Assembly (NCBI GenBank): GCA_008000375.1
Contig: SMOI01000004.1
Coordinates: forward strand, 57,770 to 121,769
DNA: 64,000 nucleotides
From: Poteriospumella lacustris
Taxonomy: Eukaryota; Sar; Chrysophyceae; Chromulinales; Dinobryaceae
Direction: 5' to 3'
A program made the position numbers and the translations under genes. Shown here one piece after another: positions 23,201-33,295 of this stretch. Numbering within the stretch: the first letter of the stretch is position 1; each line of letters opens with the position of its first letter. The notes below the pieces were generated by a model that saw nothing but the letters and a program-made list of their open reading frames with translations, searched no databases and had not been told where the DNA came from.

Positions 23201-23808
23201 TGTCTCTCTGTCTGTAGGTGTACAATACGAGCAAGCACAATTCTTTGCTGGTGGTGAGCCACATCGCCGCGTGGATTATGAATGCGATGGTCTATGCGGT
23301 CGTGTTCTGTCTCTTGGTCTATCTCGTGGGCTGGAATACCTTTGCGGAGTGGGGTGTCTTTGACTGTGGCACGGTCATTTTCACGGCCTTGTGCAACACC
23401 TTGCAGATGAAAGTGGGGTTCTATCACCACCAATGGGCCTGGCCGCACGTCTTGGTGATGGCGATCTCCGTCGCGGGCATGTTGCTGTATTTCTTGATCA
23501 TCGCGGCGTCGACCTGGGAATACTACTCCATCGCCAATCACGTCTATCTGCAGGGGTTCTTCTGGTTCTTCGCGTTCTTCACGGTGCCCCTGTTCGTCGT
23601 GTACATCGATTGGATCATTTACTATTCGCGTTTGATGTTTTACCCGAAACACCAGATGCTGTACGAAGAAGCTGAGACTTTGGTACGTCGCAACGAATTG
23701 ATGCTGCCCAACGACACGGTGCCCCATCCCACAGAAGGCGCCTTGGATGGATTGGAGTCGGTGGAATTGGCGGGTGAATCGGTGATCCATCCTCATCGTC
23801 CGGTGTAA
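20242..23808 (+). CDS. P4-type ATPase, phospholipid flippase catalytic subunit
   Basis: Moves aminophospholipids from the outer to the cytosolic leaflet of Golgi, endosome or plasma membrane. Exons are 20242-20302, 20380-20513, 20585-23122 and 23218-23808, giving 1107 aa, normal for the family. Motifs in order: N-terminal STTKYT and [11 protein letters not shown]; the P4-specific PISLYVT in M4; phosphorylation site [10 protein letters not shown]; nucleotide-domain [25 protein letters not shown]; then the M5-M10 membrane region. M4 lacks the cation-binding acidic residues of ion pumps, as expected for flippases. A CDC50-type beta subunit is normally needed; none is in the window. The C-terminus may be longer if the orphan exon at 24908-25198 belongs to this gene. 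Confidence 0.97.
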
Positions 23809-24907
23809 ACACACGGACCTGGGGGCGCCTGGAACATGAGTATTCTCCCGTCGGTTAACGCGCCGCTCCTCGGTCCTCCTCGGTTTCGCTTTCTGTGACG
23901 TGATGATGGGCGCCGATCGTGGTGGCGGTGGTTATTGTTATTTCTTGTTCAGTTAACTGTTTTTGTTTGTTTGTTTTGTTGTTTTTCGCGTGCGAGGTGA
24001 GATCTCGCCCCGCGGTGCTTTGCTTTGCTTTTTGTTTCTTGCGTTGGGTATATCTCTGCCGACTACTACTCTACTCGTCGTGATATATTTTGCTGTTGTA
24101 TTGTCGTTGTCGTTACGTCGAGGTCGTTACACTCGTGGCATTCGCCAACCCCAACAACAAGCCCTGCTGTTGTTGGTTGGGCGGATGTCGCACCCCTATC
24201 CGCTCTTGCTCGTTCGATTGGATCAGACCCTCGACGAATGTCGGACAGGCCATCGTCCATCAATGCCGTGGTTACAAATGTGGAGGAAAAATGAACGAAG
24301 GACGGACGACACATGACGCTGTAGGCGGGGGAAAAAGCAGGCGGTGGGGTGATGGCGGGAGAGAGTGAACCTGTTTGTGGCTCATCGACCAGTGGTCGTT
24401 GGTGTTTCGCCTGTGTGAGAGGGGGCTTCCCCTTTCGATCGATTGTAGTCTTTCGTAGAACAACCCTTGTGCCATGTTGCCGATTTGAGGGGCCTGGTTC
24501 TGGGACGAGGGAGTTGAGCGAAACGAACGCTACACGCTGCGACCAAACGACACAAACACGCGATGCCTCGCACTCTTCTGCCTCTCACCCCGCGCGCGCG
24601 CTCTCTCTCCCTCCCTACCCCCAGCCCCTCCCCGGTCATCGGCGGTGTCAAGCGTCTTTCTTCTTTTCCTCCTTTTTGTAACGCGCAAACTTTGGATTTT
24701 GGTAAACCGAATACACTCGTTCGTAGTGTCTCTCTCATCTGGAGGAGTGTTCGTTCGCGGAGGGTGGCGAGTGCCGAGTGCCGACTGCGTTTGCTCTTTC
24801 TTTGACTCTTTCTCTTCTACCTCTATCCCACCGCCAATATTGATGAAGGAATGTGCGTCTAATCATCTTTTGTTGTTGTTGCTGTTGCTGTTGTGTTCGT
24901 TCGACAG
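23809..24907. other. Flippase 3' flank, no clear gene
   Basis: About 1.1 kb, rich in TG and pyrimidine tracts. Several short frames on both strands look like chance. It ends in a long T/G pyrimidine tract and CAG at about 24907, which reads as a splice acceptor for the next exon-like stretch. Confidence 0.45.
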
Positions 24908-25198
24908 GGCCAGTCACAGAACAAGGATACCAACGAGGTCAACGGCAATTCGATGTGGGATCAACGCCGCAAGGAAAGTGAAGACAACCACCAGCAACTG
25001 GCGGCATCGTCGGGCGCTACGGCAGGAGGTACCAAGCCGCACCCGATTCATTCTGGCAACAACTCCCCAGGCAACCCCTTGGCGTTGAAGAAACGCGCTT
25101 CCGGACGCGGTACCAACATCGGTGGAAGCAACACCAGTTCGCCCAATGGGCGAGAGGTGGGAAGAGACGTCGAGATTGAAATGGGCGAAATCTATTAA
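24908..25198 (+). other. Exon-like open stretch with acceptor, possibly a last exon
   Basis: After an acceptor (polypyrimidine tract then GACAG) an open frame of 96 codons runs to a stop at 25196-25198. It is polar (Asn, Ser, Gly), contains a KKR basic patch and ends in an acidic tail with EIEMGEIY. Codons look used rather than random. It could be a distal last exon of the flippase, spliced from a GTGTAA site at the flippase stop, which keeps frame. That intron would be 1.1 kb, far longer than any other here. It could also be the end of a separate gene with a small first exon I cannot place. No family recognised. Confidence 0.35.
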
Positions 25199-25881
25199 CC
25201 CTGCACAGATACCCTCACCCCCTTGTGCGCGTGTGCGACGTCGGGACACCGCGCACGATGAACAGTCAGTGTCTTCTTCTTTCTCCGTTTCTTCGTTATT
25301 GTTGTCGTTCGAGCGCGAGCGCGAGCTCGGACTGCAGCGATTCATCTGTGTCGTTGATGCTGTCGGGTGGCGAACGCTTTGTCACACGGGATGATCATGC
25401 TTGCAACAAATGACCCCTCCCTGTACTTTCCCCCGCAGTTTTCTCGGCATGCGTCGTTCGTGTGTCTCTTTTCTTGGTTTTCCATTGTCAAGGTTGTTCT
25501 CGTGTGTTGGTGGTGCGGAGGAGCAGGTCCTTTTCCGTTTCTTTCTTCGCAGAGGATGGCAAGAGGGCGCTGTGTAGATGACACGCACGCCAGCATCGAT
25601 GTGGGTTTTTAGATAGGTTTCTTTCTCGACGGATATAACAATACGAAACGAATCAAAACAAAAATATATATACATGTGTGTGTACCCCATTGAAGCTATT
25701 CCGGTGGTCATCGATCGACGTTACTCCCTCCCCGCACCCGTCCCTACGGCCATTGATTGATTTAAACATATTTTGGATGAGGGTGTCGCTTCGCTTTCCA
25801 AGTGATAGCTGTTGTGTTTTGTCTTCTTCTGCTGCTTTATTCTCTCGTTCATTCTCATGACTTCTCTCTACGGTCGAGTCC

Positions 25882-26515
25882 CCTCGTGCCTCCTCGTTGA
25901 TGTTGTATACAGAGAAGTTAGTTTTGTCCCATGGAATCGGCCTCTTTTGAAGTAATTCCCAGCTATAATTACGTGATAGATTTTAACCACTTTTCTCTCT
26001 TCGGAACTTACACAAGAGTACTTATGATTCACGCCGTTGACAAAGTACGAAGGCAGTTCCAGCATCCTGAAAGTGTTGGTGCACCTTTTGCGGTGTCAAC
26101 TTTCTTTTTAACTTTTTCGTTTTTGTTTACTTATGAAAGTTTATGTATGAACCAAAGCATGCCGCAAGGCGTGCAAAGATGTGGAAGGAAAGTTACATAT
26201 ATAAACTTTCATTGGAAAACAACAACGAAAAAGTTTAAAAGTAAGTTGACACCACAAAGGCCAACACTTTCAGGAAGAAAACAAGGGTAAACCTCAATCA
26301 AATCAAAAGAAAGAAATAATACCACCCCACACATGCGAAACGGTTTCCGTCGTCCGGCCTTCGAATCGACGCCTGTGACAAACAGACACTACGTTCATGA
26401 GTGAGCGCTGCTCCTCGTGCCTCATCGTTGGTGTTGTCTACAGAGAAGTCAGTTTTGTCCAATGGAATCGGCCTCTGTTATTCCCAGCTATAATTACGTG
26501 TTAGATTTTAACTGG
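25882..26515. repeat. Pair of diverged ~105-bp direct repeats flanking the hairpin element
   Basis: The sequence from CCTCGTGCCTCCTCGTTG at 25882 recurs with scattered differences at 26413. Both copies run through a 'ccaATGGAATCGGCCTCT'-type core and 'AGCTATAATTACGTG' to 'TAGATTTTAAC'. The 26.4-kb copy has a 9-bp gap relative to the first. Function unknown. The arrangement could mark an old insertion with duplicated flanks. Confidence 0.8.
26065..26275. repeat. Imperfect inverted repeat (211 bp), MITE-like or hairpin RNA-like
   Basis: The ends TCCTGAAAGTGTTGG (26065) and its complement (ending 26275) begin two arms of roughly 85 bp around a short loop. Internal matching blocks include GGTGTCAACTT, AACTTTTTCGTT and ATGAAAGTTTAT. 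Arms differ at scattered sites, more like a transposon remnant than a fresh palindrome. No coding capacity. Confidence 0.8.
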
Positions 26516-28030
26516 ACAAAGACGTTTCAACACGCAAGCGGAACGCTACATCTTGCAGTTGTATGCGCTACATTTACCGGTACCCGTTGGTTGACTTGCA
26601 TTAGTCGTGAAGTACATGAACTGTGAACAAACTACTCCTCCACGTGCAAGATATAGTATGAAGTCATTCGGAAGGAAACAGCGGTTTCATGAGATCCTGC
26701 GGGATCGGTCGCTGACGTGCAGTGAAGTAACATGCGGTTGCGGCTTGAAGCCGACGAAATTGCTTTTCTTTTTTGTCAACGATACGTTGGAGATTCTCGA
26801 TCATTGTTGCCTGGCTTGATACAACACCTTGCAGCGATGAGGAGTCCGATTCTTTCAGTTTCCCTGCGGCATCCCTCATAATATTGACGAGCTAAGGAGC
26901 AAGGGCAGGGCGGTGAGTTGAGCACAAACCACAAACCCATTCGACATATACATGTTTACCTCTTCGTCAGCATCTGATAAGCTGATGGATGGTACCGCTA
27001 TATCTCTGCGTGGCTTCTTTGCTGTAGATGGCCCATTCACAGGACCATGTCGCGAAGAAGCCCAACTCTTCTGTGCGGGAGCCGAGCTTGACGACGCGGA
27101 GCCGCGCTGCAGTGGAGATGAACGCAACGCCGCAAGAGTTGGGTTAACATCCTCAAAATCATACGATGCAGAAGACTCGTCGCTGTTTTCCGAAGCGTCG
27201 CTACTAGATGACTTCTCGATGGGCTCTCTTGGCCGCTTTCCGAGCGTTGAAGGTTTGCACTCCATCGGCTTGTTATCGTTCTCATCATCGTTGTTAACAT
27301 CCTCATCATCCTCATCATCCTCATTTGTATGGTATGGACCTTGACGTTCAACGAAAAGGTGCGCATTTGACGATGGTGGTGGTGGTGCTGGATGAAGCTG
27401 GAGATCAGATCCAATAGCATCAAGCTCTTGTGTCGCCGCTGCTTTCATGCCTCGCTGAGTCTGTTGTACACGTTCAACGTCCTGGAGCTGCTTTGAAAGG
27501 GCCTTTGCTGTCAGATGCCAAGGAAGAATGGGAACATCTAAGCCTTCAACTTCTTGAAGCAAAAGTCGTACTTTTTTAGACAGAGATGATCCCACGATTG
27601 CCGATTCTGCCTGTTCTCCCCGAAGATCCAATTCATTTGCGAGGCGCTGGTAACCTTCCATCTTCCTTTCTCCAAGAAGCAGTCGATGCTCTTTCACCAA
27701 ATTGAGGACGAAAGCTCGCAGGTGCTGTGTCCACACGACATTCTTCTTGTTTTGAGAGCTCCGCTTAATTTCTTGAAGTTCTTCCCTTTGAGCAGCAGTG
27801 AGCATTGTTATTTTTGCATAAACCGAGAGATTCGTTCAAGAAATGACTTCAGTTGTCATCGAAGAAAGTGATTGAAGTTATTCGATTACTCTCCTCTCTG
27901 GATGGAGACTTTTTGCTTGTGTGTGTCACGCGACACCCGGAGAAGACGACAAATTTGGACTGGATTCGAAACGGTTTCAGTCGTCCGGCCTTTGAACGGA
28001 TGCGAACAGACAGACACCATGTTCATGACT
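26336..28030. repeat. Dispersed ~65-bp direct repeat, two copies
   Basis: Copy 1 is at about 26336-26403 and copy 2 at about 27965-28026. Both contain 'AAACGGTTTC', 'GTCGTCCGGCCTT', 'ACAGACAC' and end in 'GTTCATGA'. They flank the unknown gene at 26664-27805. The span given covers both copies and the DNA between. Confidence 0.7.
26664..27805 (-). CDS. Uncharacterised acidic, probably nuclear protein, two exons
   Basis: Exons 27805-26960 and 26891-26664 join in frame to 357 aa. I do not recognise the family. The N-terminal 140 residues are helical and charged, with Trp-containing segments ('VVWTQHLRAFVLNLVKEH' and 'ILPWHLTAKALSKQL'). A Pro-rich spot is followed by an acidic Asp/Glu/Asn tract (about 175-195), then Lys/Arg clusters (KRPREP, KKPRRD) that could be nuclear localisation signals amid Ser-rich linker. 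The C-terminal exon is again helical. The layout suggests a nuclear scaffold or chromatin/transcription subunit, but that is inference only. The apparent stop of exon 1 is avoided by a GTAAAC donor after an acidic GAAGAG and a CCTTAG acceptor. Confidence 0.7.
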
Positions 28031-28259
28031 GGGCACACTCTCAAGCTGTCTCCAAATCCGAACGAGCGGCGGGACGGTCGATCGAATCTTCGCTTCCGAT
28101 CGGCTTTTGCTCACGTTTTGTCTCACAGCGACCGACGTCTTGAGAGCGATCTTCAACTCGATTTTTGGAGGTTGAACTCTGTATCACAATCACATTCAGG
28201 AATTTTCCCCTGGTCGTATCTGCTCCTGCAAGCATCAGAGTGATTTTTTGACGCGAAAA
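27806..28259. other. Intergenic, divergent promoters
   Basis: Lies between the unknown protein gene and the esterase. Contains the second copy of the 65-bp dispersed repeat at about 27965-28026. No gene seen. Confidence 0.55.
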
Positions 28260-29320
28260 ATGTTGTTTTTTGCTGCTCTTGTTGCCTTCGTGATGATCGC
28301 CGCTTCCATGGCGGCGACCAATCCTTTGGGACCTTATACCGTCTCTGATGTCACCGTTTCTGGTCTTTCCTCTGGTGCGTTCATGGCTGTCCAGATGCAT
28401 GTCACGTACAGCAGCGTTGTGAACGGATCTGCCATTTTCGCTGGTGTAAGCTTTCTTAACGAAATATTCAAAATGATCGTTTCGCCAATTAATTTCGCCA
28501 TTCTGCTGTTTTTTAGGGCCCTTTCTACTGCGCCCAGGCTGATTTGATGACGGCTGAGTACAAGTGCATGAAGACTTACCAGGGCTTGCCAAACGTGAAC
28601 GAGTTGGTCACCTTGACGGAGAATGACGCCAAGGTGGGAACTGTTGATGCTGTCGCCAACATGAAGGATGACCGCGTCTACCTTTTCTCTGGCTCGGGTG
28701 ATACTGTCGTTGATCCTAAGGTGATGCACTCTCTGCAAACCTACTACAACTACTTCGTTGAGCCCAGTGCCATCGTCGCTGACTACAACGTCAACGCTGA
28801 GCACTGCCTCCCCACCGACGGTAACTACGGTGAGGCGTGTGCGACCTTGTCCTCTCCTTACATTGGCAAGTGCAGCTTCGATGGTGCTGAATCTGGCTTG
28901 AAGACCCTTTATGGTCAGGATTTGACCAAGGGAACCGCGGTGACTGCCAACTTGATGAAGTTCTCTCAGACTCCTTACATCACCGGCAAGTCTACCTCGT
29001 TGGATGACTACGGTTACATCTACGTCCCCACTGCTTGTGCCAATGGTGCTTCTTGCCACTTGCACGTCTCATTCCACGGCTGCTTGCAGACCCAAGCCGA
29101 CATTGGCAACGATTACGCCGCCAAGACTGGCTTCAACGCCTGGGCCGAGGCCAACAACATCATCGTGTTGTACCCTTACGCCAAGAAGTCCTACTCCATG
29201 CCTTCCAACCCCAACGGCTGCTGGGATTGGTGGGGATACACTGACAAGAACTACGCTGTCAACAAGGGTGTCCAGATGCAGTTCGCCCGCAGCTTGATCA
29301 AGGCTGTGTCCGGAAAGTAA
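28260..29320 (+). CDS. Secreted PHB-depolymerase-like esterase
   Basis: Serine esterase related to fungal extracellular poly(3-hydroxybutyrate) depolymerase. Exons 28260-28445 and 28517-29320 give 329 aa. Residues 1-19 form a signal peptide, so the product is secreted. The lipase box GLSSG (35-39) puts Ser37 as nucleophile. Asp124 in SGSGDTVV and His158 in 'AEHCLPTD' fit the triad positions of the Penicillium-type enzyme. Also conserved are 'YIYVP', 'FHGCLQ', 'YPYA' and 'NPNGCWDWWGY', the last a family hallmark. Cys residues are frequent, consistent with an extracellular enzyme. Codons are strongly biased toward the preferred set, suggesting high expression. Substrate is inferred; related proteins may act on other polyesters. 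Confidence 0.93.
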
Positions 29321-30356
29321 ATCACGGATCAGTCTCACCGCTGTCGGGTAGGTAGCATCTCCGCCTTGTCTCCTATGTTATCGTCATTTTGTCAGGAGAA
29401 GAGCCATGAATGTTTTTCTCGTGAAACTTGTTGCTCTTCACTGTGTCGGTTGTCTTCCGTCGTTCGTGTTGAGTAGACGCCGCACAATCCTGTATTGTTA
29501 CCGCGCCCAGGTCGCCTGTGTTGGATTATCCTCGACACAGGTGTCATTTTCATACATTATTGTTTTTTTCTTTCGTTCACATCAACGTTTGCTATTGTTT
29601 TCGCTGTTGTTGTATTTTGTTTCTTCGGAAGGGAGTGTGGGGAAGCGAACGATGATGGTCCTCGATCGATAGTCAGTGGGTGGGTTGATTGATTGACCAC
29701 CGCTTCCTGTCGACCACTGCACCAGGTTTCATTCATCGTTTCCTTTGCACGGAAATCTCATCCTCTGGCATATTTGTGGTTAGGACGAGACGATGCATGG
29801 ATGATGGTATTTGCAGCTTTTTTCGCCTAAAATCTAGAATAAAAATTATAAGAAACGAGTATACTTCTGAACCTACCCGTATCTCGTCATTGCGTCCCTT
29901 CTCATCGTGTAGTTGTATACCAAGTATTGGTGAGTTGCCAGTCTCGTTATACTCACAAAGCCAAGAACCCTCTCCCGCCTTTTTCACCTTCACCCTCCCC
30001 TCCCTCCCTCTCTATACATTGCTCATTGCACCCACCTCTTTCAGTGGTTTGTTGTGCGGTAGTTGGCAACGATGTGCCGCGCAACGGTCGACCATGTTTT
30101 CGCGCTTCCCCCCAAACGTTCCGTATCTATGACGCTCTCTTCCCTTCGCTGTGCTATGCAATACTTCCTCCCACCAATACTGCTTCTTATGTCTTCGCTT
30201 CTATCCAATGAGAAAGCAACACAAATGTAACGCAGAACTAACTGTTATTCAAGTTACAGACGGGATCCATATCCATTCAGTGGGCTGCAATGTGCCGCTC
30301 CTTTGTTCGCTTTCTTTGGAATGATCGTCAATTCAGGAGGCGTTACAGCAGAGTGT
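29321..30356. other. Convergent 3' flanks, no gene seen
   Basis: About 1 kb, T-rich then C-rich (29980-30040). Short frames on both strands have no recognisable protein. No RNA gene or repeat identified. Confidence 0.5.
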
Positions 30357-31268
30357 CTAGGCCGCCTCACTGTCTGAAGAGCTCTCATACTGCGAATCGT
30401 CGTCAGTGGAAGCAGTTGTCAGTAAATGTGCGAAGGCGGGAGCAGCCAGGGGCACACTCGGCAAGCGCAGTTCCCGCGGGACGTCGGCCCACCGGTCATC
30501 CTTCTTGCCCGAACGACCCGGTACCCAGTTTTTACGCTTCCAAACGGTCAAATGGTCGTTGCCAAACGGAAAATTGGGAAGCCGATAAATCAAAACGCAA
30601 TGAAACTCTGTGCATAGGCTAATTTGAAACTGCGAGGCAGTCGTACGTCCGAACGGTGCTTGCATGCCACCGGCCAACGTACTGGTCGTGATCAACTCTC
30701 CCACGTGCACAATATATTCTCCTGTGAAATACTGCAAGCATCGTGTCGACATTTCTTGATCTTCATCCGGATACGACAAAAAGAGATTGCGGCCTTCGTT
30801 TTTGGGCAGTTTCAAGACGGGTGGGCCACCTCGAGCGATCGAGGCCCATCGGACATTCTCCGGGTAAATGAAGCGATCGTATGCACGAATAGATACATTT
30901 CTTGCACGTAAAAGAGATGTCCAATAGCCTTTACCAGCGCCAATTTCGACGAGTGGCGCAAAGTTAGCCACAACATTCAGAGCGGTATCGTCGGGGATGG
31001 CCCACGCATATTTCTCCAGCAATGGCTGACCAACGATTTCCAACCGAACCCAATGACTTCCACGAGCATCATCAGACTCTTCTTGGAAAAACGTGTCCCA
31101 TTCGGGGATGGTCCTTTTCAAGCGCTTCACTTCCTTCAAGAACTCGTTTCCTTCCTTCTCATCGTCACCATCAGCAATTTCTTTCGCTTTTCTCTTTGTG
31201 GTGCGCAAAAACTTGGTGGTTCCACGGAACCGATTGATATCCAGACATGGAAAAGGGCTAATCATCAT
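30357..31268 (-). CDS. SAM-dependent methyltransferase-like protein
   Basis: 303 aa, single exon. A Rossmann methyltransferase motif I, 'PLVEIGAGKGYWTSLL' (about 105-120), is followed by an acidic residue in RAYD (131) that would bind SAM ribose. The block 'NLFLSYPDEDQEMSTRCL' and 'GEYIVHVGEL' matches a group of uncharacterised protist, plant and algal proteins with the same order. The N-terminal 90 residues are basic then helical. The C-terminus has a Trp/Lys segment and an acidic Ser/Asp tail. Substrate unknown. Two ATGs stand in tandem at the start; the first is used. Confidence 0.75.
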   Translation of the reverse strand: MMISPFPCLDINRFRGTTKFLRTTKRKAKEIADGDDEKEGNEFLKEVKRLKRTIPEWDTFFQEESDDARGSHWVRLEIVGQPLLEKYAWAIPDDTALNVVANFAPLVEIGAGKGYWTSLLRARNVSIRAYDRFIYPENVRWASIARGGPPVLKLPKNEGRNLFLSYPDEDQEMSTRCLQYFTGEYIVHVGELITTSTLAGGMQAPFGRTTASQFQISLCTEFHCVLIYRLPNFPFGNDHLTVWKRKNWVPGRSGKKDDRWADVPRELRLPSVPLAAPAFAHLLTTASTDDDSQYESSSDSEAA

Positions 31269-31532
31269 GCATTCAAGCGATATTTCGCCAATATTTATAT
31301 GACAATCAGTGTATTAACCATTAATAAGCTGCCGCTGGTCGCTCTCTCTCCGTATGCCAGTTGCAAGATGATGACGACAACGTAGCTTTGGCGTTTCGTT
31401 GGGTATCTGGGCGTCAGCAGGTCCGTCAAACAACAAACAACTGAATCGCAATGTTAGATATTCAATTTGCTATTGACAATCTCATGGGGGGTCTGTATCT
31501 GCTCTCTGAGTGTCAAGTGTTTGTGCTGAAGA

Positions 31533-33092
31533 ATGATGCACACTCAACGATATTGGAGCTTTGCAGCGGTGGTGGTCTTTCTCTGTTGGTCACTGGGGAG
31601 TAGCTCACCGTTACCATCGTCAGGACGGCTACCTGACTTGTCGTATGTGGCAGAGACAGGGAATTACACATGTGACGAGCTTATTCGGTGGCTTGGGACA
31701 GAAAAGCACTACTCAAATGAGAAGAAACAGGTCATCTTCGGTTTGGTGAAGGAAGCGGACTGCACGAAGAAACCGTCGCTGATTGCAGAGGCGGTGAAAT
31801 TCGGTGCTGCACAAGGCAAGCGCTCTTTCTTCGTCGACGATATCAGTAACTTAAGAGCTGGGCGTCTTTCATCTGGTTCGAGTGATGCCACGATCGGCTC
31901 TGGGAAACGTAAAGGGCGTGGAAAGGCGAAGTCGTCTGATGCGTCCGTCGTGGCCGCCGCCTTGAAAGAGAAGAAATGTTCGCAACAAGACGATTTCGTC
32001 GTCGCCTATCTCAGCAATTATTCCATCAACAACAATTTCTCGCATTTCCTTCACGGATTGTTGCGGTTATTCTGTGCTCTACTCGATGCACGTGTATTGG
32101 TCTGGCAAGAGCAACCGGTACAGCGCTTTGTCCAAACCCGAAACTACACCATTTGGTTGGATGAATATTTCAAATTATCCCCTGAGAAGGAACAATGGTT
32201 ACGTTCCTTTGGTGGTCAGTTACGTTCGTTGAAATCGTTCCCACCGCCTGGTGACTGTGTATCCAGTCAGACGTTACTCTATGGCAGTGGATGTGTGCGG
32301 TTGTTGCCACCCGAAAAATGGTTTGGATATCCAGGTTGTCGAGCGGGCAGTATTCTTACCGCCTTTGGTACCTATATGCGTCAGTACCATCTCGCGGCCA
32401 CGGCAGATTCGCTTCGCTTCATCGATAACCTCGACACACCGCTTACCCAACGTAGTAGCAGTAACATCCGCAGCAACGCCAACGATCTGACGGGTAGTGG
32501 CTTGCGAATAGCCTTTGCGGTACGCGATATTTCCACCACCAAAACGGGATTACGGCATATTTCCAATTTGGCGCAAGTGCAAACGCTCTTGACCCACACC
32601 CAACACATCACCTCGAGTATGGAGAACGTGACCTTCGAACACTTGGACATTCCCTCGACCATTCGATACATGGCGGCCACCCATATCTTTGTCTCCGTAC
32701 ACGGTGCCGGCATGACCAATATGTTTTTCATGAATCCGGGTGCCGCAGTCGTCGAAATCATTCCGTATCCCCTGTGTCAGTGCAAGTCGCCGGACTATTT
32801 CTATGGCGTCGGGGGTTATTACCATGGATCAGCCGTCGCACAAGGCTTGAAGCATTATACGTATTGTGTACCCGCCAGTGAAGTCACGTGGCACCAGATA
32901 CCGAAGGATTTGGCGAATGGTCAAACGCCCGGGAAATGTTCCTGGAAGCATTTGCACGCGGTGGAGTCGGTCCATGTTGACCCCGCGAAGTTTGTGTCGT
33001 TGATGCGGAAGGTCGAACGAGATCTGGTGGTATCCGGCACCGTCGTGTTGACGAAACCCATTATCAACATCAACCCCCATGTCAATGGGTAA
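31533..33092 (+). CDS. GT61-family glycosyltransferase (EOGT/xylosyltransferase-like), type II membrane protein
   Basis: 519 aa, single exon. Residues 8-23 form a signal anchor, placing the enzyme in ER or Golgi. The middle has a Ser/Lys/Arg-rich stalk (about 110-145). The catalytic part shows GT61 signatures: 'NFSHFLHGLLRLF' near the front, and toward the end 'MAATHIFVSVHGAGMTNMFFM' split over 'HGAGMTN', followed by PGAAVVEIIPYP. The family includes EOGT, plant beta-1,2-xylosyltransferase and arabinosyltransferases. Acceptor and sugar donor cannot be told from sequence. N-glycan or O-glycan modification of secreted proteins is the likely role. Glucosidase II beta next door acts in the same compartment system, though nothing suggests co-regulation. 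Confidence 0.88.
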   Translation: MMHTQRYWSFAAVVVFLCWSLGSSSPLPSSGRLPDLSYVAETGNYTCDELIRWLGTEKHYSNEKKQVIFGLVKEADCTKKPSLIAEAVKFGAAQGKRSFFVDDISNLRAGRLSSGSSDATIGSGKRKGRGKAKSSDASVVAAALKEKKCSQQDDFVVAYLSNYSINNNFSHFLHGLLRLFCALLDARVLVWQEQPVQRFVQTRNYTIWLDEYFKLSPEKEQWLRSFGGQLRSLKSFPPPGDCVSSQTLLYGSGCVRLLPPEKWFGYPGCRAGSILTAFGTYMRQYHLAATADSLRFIDNLDTPLTQRSSSNIRSNANDLTGSGLRIAFAVRDISTTKTGLRHISNLAQVQTLLTHTQHITSSMENVTFEHLDIPSTIRYMAATHIFVSVHGAGMTNMFFMNPGAAVVEIIPYPLCQCKSPDYFYGVGGYYHGSAVAQGLKHYTYCVPASEVTWHQIPKDLANGQTPGKCSWKHLHAVESVHVDPAKFVSLMRKVERDLVVSGTVVLTKPIININPHVNG

Positions 33093-33295
33093 ACGAGAGA
33101 CGAGTTAGACGATCTGTTGTTGCATATTGAAGGTGGGAGAGGGGGGAGGAAGAAGGGGAAGAAGGGAGGGGGTAGGAGGTCGTACGCTGTATATACTGGT
33201 GCGAGTGCGACTTGCACGAGCCATAATGAGTCTATTGAGGCGGGTGTGTAAACACGCGGTACGTTGCTATTGAGGTTGATCGTTTGGTGAGCGTT

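Larger units (their letters stand above)
25199..26663. other. Gene-poor stretch with small repeats
   Basis: No supported gene. It holds a direct repeat pair (25882-25990 and 26413-26515), a hairpin-forming inverted repeat (26065-26275) and one copy of a further repeat shared with 27968-28030. Listed separately. Confidence 0.6.

Noticed and set aside
24563-24805. Short plus-strand frame starting MPRTLLPL
   Set aside because: Low-complexity Pro/Ser reading of a pyrimidine-rich flank; no conserved feature.
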